DNA of 64,000 nucleotides. Origin: Haloarcula ordinaria (GTDB lineage Archaea; Halobacteriota; Halobacteria; Halobacteriales; Haloarculaceae). The position numbers and the translations under genes were made by a program. The notes beneath the pieces were generated by a model. That model was not told where the DNA came from, did not search any database, and saw only the letters and a list, made by a program, of their open reading frames with translations. Each line of letters begins with the position of its first letter. The stretch's first letter is position 1. Positions 8,218-16,206 of the stretch are shown piece by piece. Location: the NCBI RefSeq assembly GCF_029338275.1, contig NZ_CP119789.1:310001-374000 (forward strand), read 5' to 3'.

Positions 8218-8324
8218 GATTCGAGCACCAATACGCGGCGGGAGAACAGGGGAGACCGAAAGACGACAGGCCTGTACCCACCGGTCCAGCGTGTAAACGT
8301 CTCGCCGGTGGTTTCTGGTTCGGA

Positions 8325-8336
8325 AACGTTTATTCG
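8325..8336 (+). promoter_or_regulatory. promoter of etfBA
   Basis: AACGTTTATTCG with an upstream purine stretch (CGGAA, possible BRE) is centred 28 nt before the etfB ATG; leaderless transcript. Confidence 0.65.
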
Positions 8337-8358
8337 CCGCCCGGTTCCAAATCGTGGT

Positions 8359-9153
8359 ATGAAAATTCTTGTCACGGTCAAGCAGGTCGCAGTCGTCGAC
8401 GACGAGTTCGAGATCGACGGACTCGGCATCGACGACCGGTACATCACGCACGACCTCAACGAGTGGGACGAGTATGCCGTCGAGGAGGCCGTCCAGCTGC
8501 AGGAGGCCGCCGACGAGGACGTGGAGGTCGTGACGGTGACAATCGGGCCCGAAGACACCGAGGAGACGATTCGCCAGGCGCTGGCGAAGGGGGCCGATCG
8601 CGCGGTCCGAGTCTGGGACGACACGCTCGCCGAGGCCGGATTGCTGGACCCGACGACGAAGGCCCGGGTGGTCGAAGCCGTGGCAAGCGAGGAGGACCCC
8701 GACCTCGTGCTCACAGGGGTGCAGTCGGCCGACGACGGGTTCGGCGCGACCGGCGTGACGCTGGCCGAACGGCTCGGCTTCGAGTGGGCGGCCGTCGTCA
8801 ACGACCTCGAACTGGACCGCGAGGCGGGCGTCGCGTCCGTCCACCGCGAGCTCGAGGGCAGCATCGAGGAGCTGACCGACGTCCAGCTGCCGGCGGTGCT
8901 GACCATCCAGACCGGTATCAACGAGCCGCGTTACGCCAGCCTCAGAGGAATCCGCCAGGCACAGACGAAGGAGCTCGACGTCAGGTCGCTGGAGGACGTC
9001 GGGTTGTCGCCGGCGGACATCGAGAGCCCGCTCGAGCAGACCTCGCTGTACGAGCCCACGAGCGAGAGCGACGCGACGGTGTTCGAGGGGAGCGCCGAGG
9101 AGGCGGCCGCCGAACTGGCGGAAGTGCTCCGTGACGCGGGGGTGGCGAACTGA
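8359..9153 (+). CDS. etfB: electron transfer flavoprotein beta subunit
   Basis: A 264-residue subunit of the heterodimeric flavoprotein that collects electrons from dehydrogenases (typically acyl-CoA dehydrogenases) and passes them toward the quinone pool. The N-terminus MKILVTVKQVAVVDDEFEI and the adenine-nucleotide-binding region TGVQSADDGFGATGVTLAERLG are diagnostic. A TATA box 28 nt upstream marks the ATG as a leaderless start. It overlaps etfA by 1 nt (TGATG), so both subunits are made in step. No ETF:quinone oxidoreductase or dehydrogenase is adjacent. Confidence 0.93.
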   Translation: MKILVTVKQVAVVDDEFEIDGLGIDDRYITHDLNEWDEYAVEEAVQLQEAADEDVEVVTVTIGPEDTEETIRQALAKGADRAVRVWDDTLAEAGLLDPTTKARVVEAVASEEDPDLVLTGVQSADDGFGATGVTLAERLGFEWAAVVNDLELDREAGVASVHRELEGSIEELTDVQLPAVLTIQTGINEPRYASLRGIRQAQTKELDVRSLEDVGLSPADIESPLEQTSLYEPTSESDATVFEGSAEEAAAELAEVLRDAGVAN

Positions 9154-10106
9154 TGACGATACTGTCCGTCGCCGAGCACCGCCGCGGCGAGCTCCGGCCG
9201 GTGAGCCTCGAGCTGCTCAGCGTCGGCCACTTGGTCGCCGATGAGACGGACAGCGAGCACCACACCGTCGTCGTGGGGGGCGACGTCGAAGCGTTCGGCG
9301 AGAAACTCGACCGCGAAGGCGTCGACGCCGTCCACACCGTCGACTACGGCGAGGAGTTCAACCACGACGTCTACGTCCAGGCGGTGTCACAACTGGCCGA
9401 CGCCGTCGACCCGTCGCTGTTGCTGATGCCCAACACCGTCAACGGCCTGGACTACGCGCCCGCCGTCGCCGGCCGACTCGACCGGCCGCTCGTCACCGAC
9501 GTCGTCGACATCGACTACGAGGAGGGGCTGACCGTGACCCGCGAGCTGTACGGTTCGAAAGCGGAGACGACCATCGACGTCAACGCCGAGGCGGCCGCGC
9601 TGACGGTCCGGCCGGGCGAGTGGCCCGCCGCGGAAGGGGTCAACGGGGCATCCGTCGAGCCCTTCGCGGTCGACATCGACGAGTCGGCGGTGCGCTCGAC
9701 GGTCACTGGATTCGAGGAGGTCGGTAGCGGCGACGTGGACATCGGCGACGCCGACGTGCTAGTCTCGGTCGGGCGTGGCATCGGCGAGGAGGAGAACCTG
9801 GACCTCGCGTTCGAGTTGGCCGACGCGCTCGATGCGACGGTGTCTGCCTCGCGCCCGCTCATCGACAACGGCTGGCTCGAGAAGGACCGGCAGGTCGGCC
9901 AGTCCGGGAAGGTCGTCACCCCCGACGTGTACATCGCCATCGGCATCTCAGGCGCGGTGCAGCACGTCGCCGGGATGAAGGGGGCCGACACCATCGTCGC
10001 CATCAACACCGACCCGAACGCCCCTATCTTCGACATCGCGGATTACGGCATCGTCGACGACCTCTTCGACGTGGTGCCGGCGCTCATCGAGGAGTTTGGA
10101 AGTTAA
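9153..10106 (+). CDS. etfA: electron transfer flavoprotein alpha subunit
   Basis: A 317-residue partner of EtfB. The C-terminal FAD domain is clear: VLVSVGRGIGEEENL, SRPLIDNGWLEKDRQVGQSGKVVTPDVYIAIGISGAVQHVAGM and IVAINTDPNAPIFDIADYGIVDDL, all canonical ETF-alpha FAD contacts. The N-terminal domain (residues 1-165) is more divergent, as is usual. It follows etfB with a 1-nt overlap, and a 6-bp hairpin begins 9 nt after its stop. Confidence 0.93.
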   Translation: MTILSVAEHRRGELRPVSLELLSVGHLVADETDSEHHTVVVGGDVEAFGEKLDREGVDAVHTVDYGEEFNHDVYVQAVSQLADAVDPSLLLMPNTVNGLDYAPAVAGRLDRPLVTDVVDIDYEEGLTVTRELYGSKAETTIDVNAEAAALTVRPGEWPAAEGVNGASVEPFAVDIDESAVRSTVTGFEEVGSGDVDIGDADVLVSVGRGIGEEENLDLAFELADALDATVSASRPLIDNGWLEKDRQVGQSGKVVTPDVYIAIGISGAVQHVAGMKGADTIVAINTDPNAPIFDIADYGIVDDLFDVVPALIEEFGS

Positions 10107-10399
10107 CCACTCAGAACCGCTGTGCGGTTGGCCGTGAGCGTGTTCCATCGCGCGAACGCGGGGGAGGGCTGGTTCAGAACAAGCATCCGGCGGCTCTGCC
10201 GCCGGTTCACGGACTCGGGGCCGAAGGCCGAGAATCCGGCCTTTTTCGCCACCAGAAGACTCGCTTCGCTCGTCTTCTGAGCCTTGCTTCGCTTCGCTCA
10301 GCAAGACCACGTTTTTCGAGGCGTGGTCGCCGCAGGCGACCCGACGCCGAAAAAGGTGGGTCGTCAGGTACTTTTTCGCCTGGGCCTAACGAGTCGGTA
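10107..10399. repeat. intergenic hairpin cluster between etfA and the polyprenyl synthase gene
   Basis: About 290 bp without a believable gene, packed with short inverted repeats: AACCGC/GCGGTT (10115-10129), an 8-bp stem CCGGCGGC/GCCGCCGG (10187-10205), an AGAAGAC/GTCTTCT stem near 10257-10277, CTTGCT/AGCAAG (10283-10305), GACCACG/CGTGGTC (10305-10328) and GGTCGCC/GGCGACC (10325-10341). The last two overlap and cannot form together. The distal end holds a TACTTTTTC box 27 nt before the next ATG. Confidence 0.7.
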
Positions 10400-11242
10400 A
10401 TGGAGTATCTCCACCGGCGTCGTGACCGCGTCGAGGAGCGACTGGAGGACGTCCTCGACGACGTCGAGCCGTCGGCGCTCGCCGACCAGGTGCGTCACGT
10501 CGCGCTCTCGGGGGGCAAGCGGGTGCGCCCGACGGTGACGGTGCTGGTCTGTGAGGCGCTGGGCGGGGACCCGGACGACGCCGTCGACTTCGCAGTGGGC
10601 ATCGAGCTGGTCCACAACGCGTCGCTGGTCATCGACGACATCATCGACGAGTCCGAGCTCCGCCGCGGGACGCCGTCGGCGTGGGCGGAATACGGTCACG
10701 GTCCGGCCATCATCGCCTCGGACGGGCTCCTGGGAGAGGCCTTCGCCCTGTTCTCGGCCGACGAGCGGGCGATGCAGACCGTCAGCGAATCGATGGTCGA
10801 ACTCGGCGAGGGGGAGGCGACCGAGCTCATCGCCCAGCCGACCAACGAGACGGAGTACATGGAGCTGGCCCGCCGGAAGACCGGGGCGCTGTTCCGCGCG
10901 GCGGCGGAACTGGGCGCCATCGCGGCCGACGCCGACGCCTACACCGTCGAGACAGTCGGCCAGTACGCCGAACGGGTCGGCGTCGCCTTCCAGATGCGCG
11001 ACGACGTGCTCGACGCGACGGCGGACGCAGAGACCCTGGGGAAGCCGACCGGGCACGACGCCGAGATGGAGCGCCCGTCTATCGTCGAGGTGACCGACCT
11101 CACGGCCGAGGAGGCCGACGAACGGGCCCGCGAGGAGGCCGATTCGGCCCTGGAAGCGCTCGCGACTATCGACGCCCCCGAGTCCCAGTCGATGGACTAC
11201 CTGCGGGACTTAGCGGAGTTCGTCGTCGTCCGCGAACGGTAG
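10400..11242 (+). CDS. geranylgeranyl/polyprenyl diphosphate synthase
   Basis: A 280-residue trans-prenyltransferase that elongates allylic diphosphates with IPP, most likely to the C20 chain of archaeal lipids or carotenoid precursors. The first Asp-rich motif is DDIID at 79-83 followed by SELRRGTP; the second is FQMRDDVLDATA (about 195-205). SGGKRVRP near 37-44 is the IPP-binding site. Product chain length cannot be set from sequence alone. A TATA-like box precedes the ATG by 27 nt; the next gene starts 32 nt downstream. Confidence 0.88.
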   Translation: MEYLHRRRDRVEERLEDVLDDVEPSALADQVRHVALSGGKRVRPTVTVLVCEALGGDPDDAVDFAVGIELVHNASLVIDDIIDESELRRGTPSAWAEYGHGPAIIASDGLLGEAFALFSADERAMQTVSESMVELGEGEATELIAQPTNETEYMELARRKTGALFRAAAELGAIAADADAYTVETVGQYAERVGVAFQMRDDVLDATADAETLGKPTGHDAEMERPSIVEVTDLTAEEADERAREEADSALEALATIDAPESQSMDYLRDLAEFVVVRER

Positions 11243-11274
11243 GGCTTTTGGCCGCTGTCGACAAATCAGCGCCA

Positions 11275-11835
11275 ATGACAGTTATCGGTATCGTCGGACT
11301 CCCGGGAAGCGGCAAGAGCGAGGCGGCCAACGTCGCCGTCGACGTGGGGGTTCCGGTCGTGACGATGGGTGACGTCATCCGCGAGGAGTGTCGCGACCGG
11401 GGACTCGACCCGGCGACGGACCACGGGAACGTGGCGAAGGCGCTGCGCGAAGAGAACGGCCCCGCGGCCATCGCCGAGCGCTCGCTACCGATTATCGAGT
11501 CCCACCGCGAGGACAGCGAGACGGTCGTCGTCGACGGCATCCGCTCGGACACGGAGGTCGAGACGTTCCGCGAGACGTTCGGCGAGTCGTTCCTGCTGGT
11601 CGAGGTCGACGCTCCCTTCGAGATCCGCGCCGAGCGACTGGACCTGCGTGGCCGGGACGCCAGCGCCGAAGACGGTGGCGAGTCCCTCGAGGACCGCGAC
11701 GAGCGCGAGCTCGGCTTCGGGATGGGCGAGGCGATGGCGATGGCCGACTACACCATCGAGAACACGGCGACGCTGCCGGCCTTCCAGCGCAAGGTCCGCA
11801 CGCTCCTGCGAGAGGGGCCGGAGGCCTTGGAATGA
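11275..11835 (+). CDS. UPF0200 family P-loop kinase-like protein
   Basis: A 186-residue small nucleotide-binding protein. GIVGLPGSGKSEAA at 5-18 is a Walker A motif in a dephospho-CoA-kinase/adenylate-kinase-like fold; MGDVIREEC at about 31-39 and VVVDGIRSDTEVETF at about 86-100 follow the UPF0200 pattern. The substrate is unknown. Its ATGA overlap with the UPF0201 gene matters because Archaeoglobus has a single fused UPF0200/UPF0201 protein, implying joint function. A CTTTTG box lies about 28 nt before the ATG. Confidence 0.85.
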   Translation: MTVIGIVGLPGSGKSEAANVAVDVGVPVVTMGDVIREECRDRGLDPATDHGNVAKALREENGPAAIAERSLPIIESHREDSETVVVDGIRSDTEVETFRETFGESFLLVEVDAPFEIRAERLDLRGRDASAEDGGESLEDRDERELGFGMGEAMAMADYTIENTATLPAFQRKVRTLLREGPEALE

Positions 11836-12251
11836 GCGCCGTCTACAGCGTCGACGTCCAGATCACCGCGCCGGTCAACGACACGGAGGTGACCGACCGG
11901 GTGGCCGACGCCGTCCGGAACCTGTTCCCGGAGGCCGACCCCGAACACGGCCACGGTGAACTGCGCGCCGAGGTCCACTCCATGGACGAGTTCTCCGAGC
12001 TGCTCCACCGCCTCGAGATTCTGGACACCGCCCGCTCGGTGTTCTTCGACTCGCTCTCTGGCGACACCTTCGCGTTCGACGTGAAGAAGCAGGCCGCCTT
12101 CGAGGGCCGAATCAACTTCGCCGTCGGCGACCCCTCGGAGCTCGGCGACATCCACGTTCGCGTGCGGGTCCGCGAGCCCGACGCCGAAGCGTACATCGAC
12201 TACGTCGCGCCGCCGACAGAAGAGGGGACACCCGTCGACCCCGACGCATGA
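11832..12251 (+). CDS. UPF0201 family protein (RNA-binding-like fold)
   Basis: A 139-residue protein starting MSAVYSVDVQITAPVNDTEV with the family pattern VRNLFPEAD...MDEFSELLHRLEILDTARSVFF...TFAFDVKKQAAFEGRINF. The family resembles RNA-binding L5-like folds, but the role is unproven. It overlaps the UPF0200 gene upstream (ATGA) and the HAD gene downstream (ATGA), so the three are translationally linked. Confidence 0.85.
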   Translation: MSAVYSVDVQITAPVNDTEVTDRVADAVRNLFPEADPEHGHGELRAEVHSMDEFSELLHRLEILDTARSVFFDSLSGDTFAFDVKKQAAFEGRINFAVGDPSELGDIHVRVRVREPDAEAYIDYVAPPTEEGTPVDPDA

Positions 12252-12865
12252 CGACCGCACTCTGTTTCGCCCTCGACGGGACGCTCGTCCACCGGACCAG
12301 CCCCGACGAGGACGTGACCCGAACGACGCTCGAAGCGCACGGCCTCGACGCCGACGACGCCCTCGTGACGACGACACGGGAGTCGTTCCGGACTGCCTTC
12401 GAGGCTATGGAACCCAGTCCGTTCCACCAGTCGATGGAGACGGCCCTCGACGCGGCCGACGCCGACGGTGACCCGGCAGCGATGGTCGAGACGCTCCGCG
12501 AACGGACCTACGAGGCGACGACGGTGCCCGACGGCGCCCGCGAGAGCCTGGACTCGCTCGGTGCCGACGACTCGCTGGCGGTCGTCACCAACGGCGTCCG
12601 CGAGTGGCAGCTGGGCAAACTCGCGTACCACGGCCTGGCCGACTTCTTCGACGTCGTCGTCGCCTCCTACGAGGCCGGCGCGCACAAGCCCGATTCGGCC
12701 CCGTTCGACTGCCTGCGAGAGCGCCTCCCGGCCGACGAGTACGTGATGGTCGGCGACGACTACGCGGCCGATGTGGAGGGCGCACGGGCGGCCGGGTTCG
12801 TTCCGATTCACTACGAACGGGACGGTGGCCCGGACCTCTGGGCGACGATTCAGGCGCTCCTGTAA
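12248..12865 (+). CDS. HAD-superfamily protein lacking the catalytic nucleophile
   Basis: A 205-residue HAD-fold protein. Motif II (VVTNG), motif III (AHKPDSAPF, with its Lys) and motif IV (VMVGDDYAADVEGA) are intact, but motif I reads CFALDGTLV: the nucleophilic Asp of FDLDGTL is Ala8 (codon GCC), while the acid/base Asp10 is kept. As written it should not form the phospho-Asp intermediate, so it may be a pseudoenzyme or carry a point mutation or sequencing error. It is the last gene of the UPF0200-UPF0201-HAD chain, starting in an ATGA overlap. Confidence 0.85.
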   Translation: MTTALCFALDGTLVHRTSPDEDVTRTTLEAHGLDADDALVTTTRESFRTAFEAMEPSPFHQSMETALDAADADGDPAAMVETLRERTYEATTVPDGARESLDSLGADDSLAVVTNGVREWQLGKLAYHGLADFFDVVVASYEAGAHKPDSAPFDCLRERLPADEYVMVGDDYAADVEGARAAGFVPIHYERDGGPDLWATIQALL

Positions 12866-12866
12866 C

Positions 12867-13922
12867 TCAGAAGCCGCTGACGAAGATGGCGAGCCACTCG
12901 CCCACCTCGCGGCGTTTGGTCACTCTGACCTCCTCGACCCACTTCACCCACTGGAAGCCCCGGCGGCCGGGCGCGACCAGCCTGAGCGGGAAGCCGTGAC
13001 CGTGCGAGAGGCGCTCGCCGTCGACGTGCGTCGCCAGGACGGCGTCGCGGGCCTCGTCGATAGGGAGGCTCCACCGGTAGCCGGTGACCGACCGGAACTG
13101 GACCCAGGCAGCGGGGTCGTCCGGGTCCGCGGCGTCAAGCAGGTCACCTACGCGGACGCCTTGCCACTCGTGGTCGGAGTACCAGCCGCTGGTGCAGTCG
13201 AGCAGGCCCTGCTGTGTCGCGTCTGCCGAGAGGTCGGCGACACCGTATTCGGCGGATGTCGAGACACGGCCCACGACCGAGAGCGACCACGAGCCCGGGT
13301 CGACCGGGTCGGGGTCGTCGGCGACCCAGCTGGTGACGGGGAAGCGGTTGCCATCGTCGCTGCCTTCCTCACGCGACCCCGTGTAGCGACGGTCGGCCCC
13401 GGCGGTGTCGAGCAGGTCGTTGACCGGTCGCTGAAGCCGCCAGACGAGCGCGCCGGCCGTGACGACGCCGGCGTAGCGGAGGACGTCGCGACGACTGCCA
13501 ACAGTCCGCCGGGTCGGTCGGTGGTAGCGATAGCGCAGGTGGGCGGCCAGGAGCACGGGGACCAGCAGCCCGAGGCCGACGTGGAGGTGAAACAGTCCCC
13601 ACGGTCCCAGGTCCAGCGACCCGCCGAAGATCCACCAGACGCCGGTCGCGAGCGCCGCCGTCGCGTCGGCCGCGAGCAGCAGCGAGAGGACGCGACGGGC
13701 CGTGAGACGCGACGGCGAGACGCGGTGGGTGACCCGCCACAGTTTCACCGGCAGGAGCGCCACGAGCACCACGCCCGCGATGGCGTGGAGGTCGATAATC
13801 CACGCGCCGCGCGGCGTGCCGGCCCAGATGGTCGCCACACCGGTCGCGAGAAGGGTGGCGACGGCGACGAAGAGGCTCCAGTCGACGGCGCGTGGCGAGG
13901 GGACGAGCCGGCGGACGTCCAT
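12867..13922 (-). CDS. membrane-anchored molybdopterin oxidoreductase (sulfite oxidase/MsrP-like) fused to a cytochrome-b-like domain
   Basis: A 351-residue protein. Residues 1-170 hold four membrane segments with His residues (DLHAIAGVVLV, FHLHVGLGLLV, AAHLRYRYH) like a small b-type cytochrome. Residues about 190-350 are the molybdopterin domain: the Mo-ligating Cys is in GLLDCTSGWYSDHEWQGVRVGDLL, followed by FRSVTGYRWSLPIDEA, HGFPLRLVAPG and WVKWVEEV. It would couple an extracytoplasmic oxidation or reduction (sulfite or methionine sulfoxide are family substrates) to membrane electron carriers. A CATATATTGCC-type box 28 nt upstream supports the start. It converges on the HAD gene. Confidence 0.82.
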   Translation of the reverse strand: MDVRRLVPSPRAVDWSLFVAVATLLATGVATIWAGTPRGAWIIDLHAIAGVVLVALLPVKLWRVTHRVSPSRLTARRVLSLLLAADATAALATGVWWIFGGSLDLGPWGLFHLHVGLGLLVPVLLAAHLRYRYHRPTRRTVGSRRDVLRYAGVVTAGALVWRLQRPVNDLLDTAGADRRYTGSREEGSDDGNRFPVTSWVADDPDPVDPGSWSLSVVGRVSTSAEYGVADLSADATQQGLLDCTSGWYSDHEWQGVRVGDLLDAADPDDPAAWVQFRSVTGYRWSLPIDEARDAVLATHVDGERLSHGHGFPLRLVAPGRRGFQWVKWVEEVRVTKRREVGEWLAIFVSGF

Positions 13923-14017
13923 AGCCGCTCTTGGCACCGGACGGGCATATATTGCCGGTCGGTAGCCGTCCCAGCGTCCCGTCTACATGTTATTCACTTA
14001 AATACGTCTGACGGGCC

Positions 14018-14027
14018 ACTTATATTC
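14018..14027 (+). promoter_or_regulatory. TATA box of the 71-residue membrane protein gene
   Basis: ACTTATATTC is centred 27 nt before the ATG at 14049, marking a leaderless message. Confidence 0.6.
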
Positions 14028-14048
14028 GCTCGCCGCAAGTGGGCCACC

Positions 14049-14264
14049 ATGACGTGCCTCCAGACCCGGCTGCTCGGCGTCCAGCTGCTGGCCCTGGCCA
14101 TCGCTATCGTCGGTGAGGTCGCCGGCTCGCGGGTCGTGACCACGCTCGGCGTCGCCATCTTCTTCGTCGTGCTGGCGATGTCGCTGGTCACGTGGGCGAG
14201 CGAGCGCGCGTCGGGCGTCCTCGAACGGATTCGCGGCCCGTCCTCGCGTCGAACCGACCGCTGA
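14049..14264 (+). CDS. small two-helix membrane protein
   Basis: A 71-residue protein, MTCLQTRLLGVQLLALAIAIV, with membrane segments at about 8-24 and 29-48 and a basic C-terminal tail. No family is recognised. Support comes from the well-placed TATA box and the clean hydrophobic pattern. The in-frame reading continues far upstream antisense to the molybdopterin gene, but that part is rejected as shadow. Confidence 0.6.
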   Translation: MTCLQTRLLGVQLLALAIAIVGEVAGSRVVTTLGVAIFFVVLAMSLVTWASERASGVLERIRGPSSRRTDR

Positions 14265-14273
14265 CCGGGGCGT

Positions 14274-15233
14274 TCACCCATAGGGCCGGTGGGCGACGAG
14301 CCGTCCGCCGGCGTCGCGGACGGTGACCGTATCGCCGTCGTTGTTCCAGACGGCACCGCTCTGTCCCCAGTAGCGGTCCGTCTCGGTGTCCGTGCCGCTG
14401 CCGGTGTGGAGCGTCACCCGCTCGCCCGGAGCGAGTGTCAATGCGTCGAAGGTGTACACGCGCCCGGCCTCGTCGCTGACCATCCAGCCCGTGAGGTCGA
14501 GGCTCGACTCGCCGCGGTTCTCGAAGACCACGTACTCGTCGTTCAGGTTCTCGTTGTCGTTGCCAGCGGCGTCCGCGTGGACCGTCGAGACGACCAGAGC
14601 CGACTCGCTGGGCGTGACCGTCCCGCCGTCGGCCACCGGCGTCCCCGTCGCCGCGGGGTCGACACAGCGCCAGAGGCCGCGACGGTCCTCGCGAGCGGTC
14701 GTCTCGGCGCTGTAGAAGCGCTCCGCTCGGGAGAACTCGCTGTCGTAGACGCGGGCGTGGCCCGCGGCGAGGAGGCGGTAGTTGAACAGCCGGTCCTCGA
14801 CGACGACGTACGCGAGCAGGCGGTCGTAGTAGCCCCGTCGGTCGGTCCCCGGGTCGAAGGCGAGGCCGACCGTCCGTCCCAGCAGCGCGTCCTTGGCGAC
14901 GTTCGAGGCGTCGGTGCCGGCGTCGCGGAGACACGCCCGCCCGGCATCGGTGTCGGGGACGCCCTCGAACTCGGTGGGGTCGTTCTCGACGTTGACCTCT
15001 GGAGTGTCGACGCCGACGAGTCGAACGGTGTCGGCCGTCCCGTTCGGGTACGCGATGCGGATGGTGTCACCGTCGACGACGGCGGTGACGCGCACCTCGA
15101 GGGTCACCTGTGGGAGTGGTGCGTCCGACCCGGTGGCGGTCGGCGTGGACGCCTCCTGGACGGGGGCAGAGAACGCACTACAGCCGGCTAGCGTGACCAG
15201 GAGCGCGACGGCGACGAGCGAGCGACGACGCAT
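14274..15233 (-). CDS. secreted thermonuclease-like lipoprotein with C-terminal lamin-tail domain
   Basis: A 319-residue protein. The N-terminus MRRRSLVAVALLVTLAGCSA gives a signal peptide and lipobox (Cys18). Residues about 45-195 are a staphylococcal-nuclease fold: VTAVVDGDTIRI, VRLVGVDTPEV and GYYDRLLAYVVV hold the Asp, Arg and Glu residues used for calcium binding and catalysis. Residues about 220-319 are a lamin-tail domain (EYVVFENRGESSLDLTGWMVSDEAGRVYTF...LHTGSG). It likely degrades extracellular DNA at the cell surface. It is divergent from the CBS-MaoC gene. Confidence 0.87.
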   Translation of the reverse strand: MRRRSLVAVALLVTLAGCSAFSAPVQEASTPTATGSDAPLPQVTLEVRVTAVVDGDTIRIAYPNGTADTVRLVGVDTPEVNVENDPTEFEGVPDTDAGRACLRDAGTDASNVAKDALLGRTVGLAFDPGTDRRGYYDRLLAYVVVEDRLFNYRLLAAGHARVYDSEFSRAERFYSAETTAREDRRGLWRCVDPAATGTPVADGGTVTPSESALVVSTVHADAAGNDNENLNDEYVVFENRGESSLDLTGWMVSDEAGRVYTFDALTLAPGERVTLHTGSGTDTETDRYWGQSGAVWNNDGDTVTVRDAGGRLVAHRPYG

Positions 15234-15311
15234 CGCCGGAGAGAGGGCGGCCGAGACTACAAACCTGGCGGGGGGACGGTTATGTCACTGGGAGGAATAG
15301 GTCGGCGTGCG

Positions 15312-16205
15312 ATGCTCGTCCCACTCCCAGTCCGCGAGGTGATGACCGCCCCCGCACGAACCGTCACGAGAGACACGACCATCGCCGCCGCCGCGAGCCG
15401 GCTCCGCGACGAGTCCATCGGCTCGCTCGTCGTCGAGTCGGACGGCGAGGCCGTCGGCATCCTCACCGAGAGCGACGTCGTCGCCGTCACCGCCGAGGGT
15501 GGCGACACGACGGCGCTCACCGTCGGCGACGTGATGTCGTCGACGCTCGTGACGATACGCCCTGAGGCGAGCATCGAGGACGCCGTCGAGCGCCTTCGGT
15601 CGCGCGGCATCAAGAAGCTGCCAGTCGTCGAGGACGGCGTCCTGCTCGGTATCGTCACCACGACCGACCTCTCGAACTACATCCCACAGCTCTCACACCC
15701 GACGCCGCCACCGGACCTCCGGCACCAGCGCAGGCGGTTCACGCGCCCCGACACGCTCTACGAGGACGACGACTGGACCTTCGAGAGCTACGGCGTCGAG
15801 GACGGCATCGACGTCGGTGACCACGTCCGGTTCAGCAAGACGCTCTCGGAGAACGACGTCGAGCAGTTCGCCGAGGTCAGCGGTGACACCAACCGCCTCC
15901 ACCTCGATTCCGAGTTCGCCGAGGGGACGCGATTCGGCCGCCGCATCGTCCACGGGACGCTGGTCTCGGGCCTCATCAGCGCCGCGCTCGCCCGGCTGCC
16001 GGGGCTCATCATCTACATCTCACAGGAGCTCAGTTACCGCGGGCCGGTCGACATCGGGGAGCGTGTCACCGCCCACTGCGAGGTCGTCGAGCGCATCAAG
16101 GACGACCGGTTCCGGCTGACGACGGCCGTCGACGACGCCGACGGCGAAGCCGTGATCGAGGGCGAGGCCGTGGTCATCTCGGACCCCATCCCCGAGACGG
16201 GGTGA
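15312..16205 (+). CDS. CBS-domain pair fused to a MaoC-like hot-dog domain
   Basis: A 297-residue cytoplasmic fusion. Residues 1-120 contain two CBS motifs (VREVMTAPARTVTRDTTIAAAASRL... and VGDVMSSTLVTIRPEASIEDAVERL...GILLGIVTTTDL pattern), which usually sense adenine nucleotides. Residues about 150-297 are a MaoC/(R)-specific enoyl-CoA hydratase-like domain: FSKTLSENDVEQFAEVSGDTNRLHLD and RIVHGTLVSGLISAALARLPG carry the Asp and His of the family. This suggests ligand-controlled acyl-CoA hydration. The start at 15312 is preferred over 15282 because GGTTATG sits about 30 nt before it. Confidence 0.83.
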   Translation: MLVPLPVREVMTAPARTVTRDTTIAAAASRLRDESIGSLVVESDGEAVGILTESDVVAVTAEGGDTTALTVGDVMSSTLVTIRPEASIEDAVERLRSRGIKKLPVVEDGVLLGIVTTTDLSNYIPQLSHPTPPPDLRHQRRRFTRPDTLYEDDDWTFESYGVEDGIDVGDHVRFSKTLSENDVEQFAEVSGDTNRLHLDSEFAEGTRFGRRIVHGTLVSGLISAALARLPGLIIYISQELSYRGPVDIGERVTAHCEVVERIKDDRFRLTTAVDDADGEAVIEGEAVVISDPIPETG

Positions 16206-16206
16206 G

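Noticed and set aside
12771..14048. Plus-strand frame of more than 400 codons antisense to the molybdopterin oxidoreductase
   Set aside because: It mirrors the opposite gene and has no domain. Only its last 71 codons, with their own TATA box, were kept.
15282..15311. Upstream ATG for the CBS-MaoC gene
   Set aside because: It would lie on top of the likely TATA box (GGTTATG); the ATG at 15312 has correct spacing. Not excluded.
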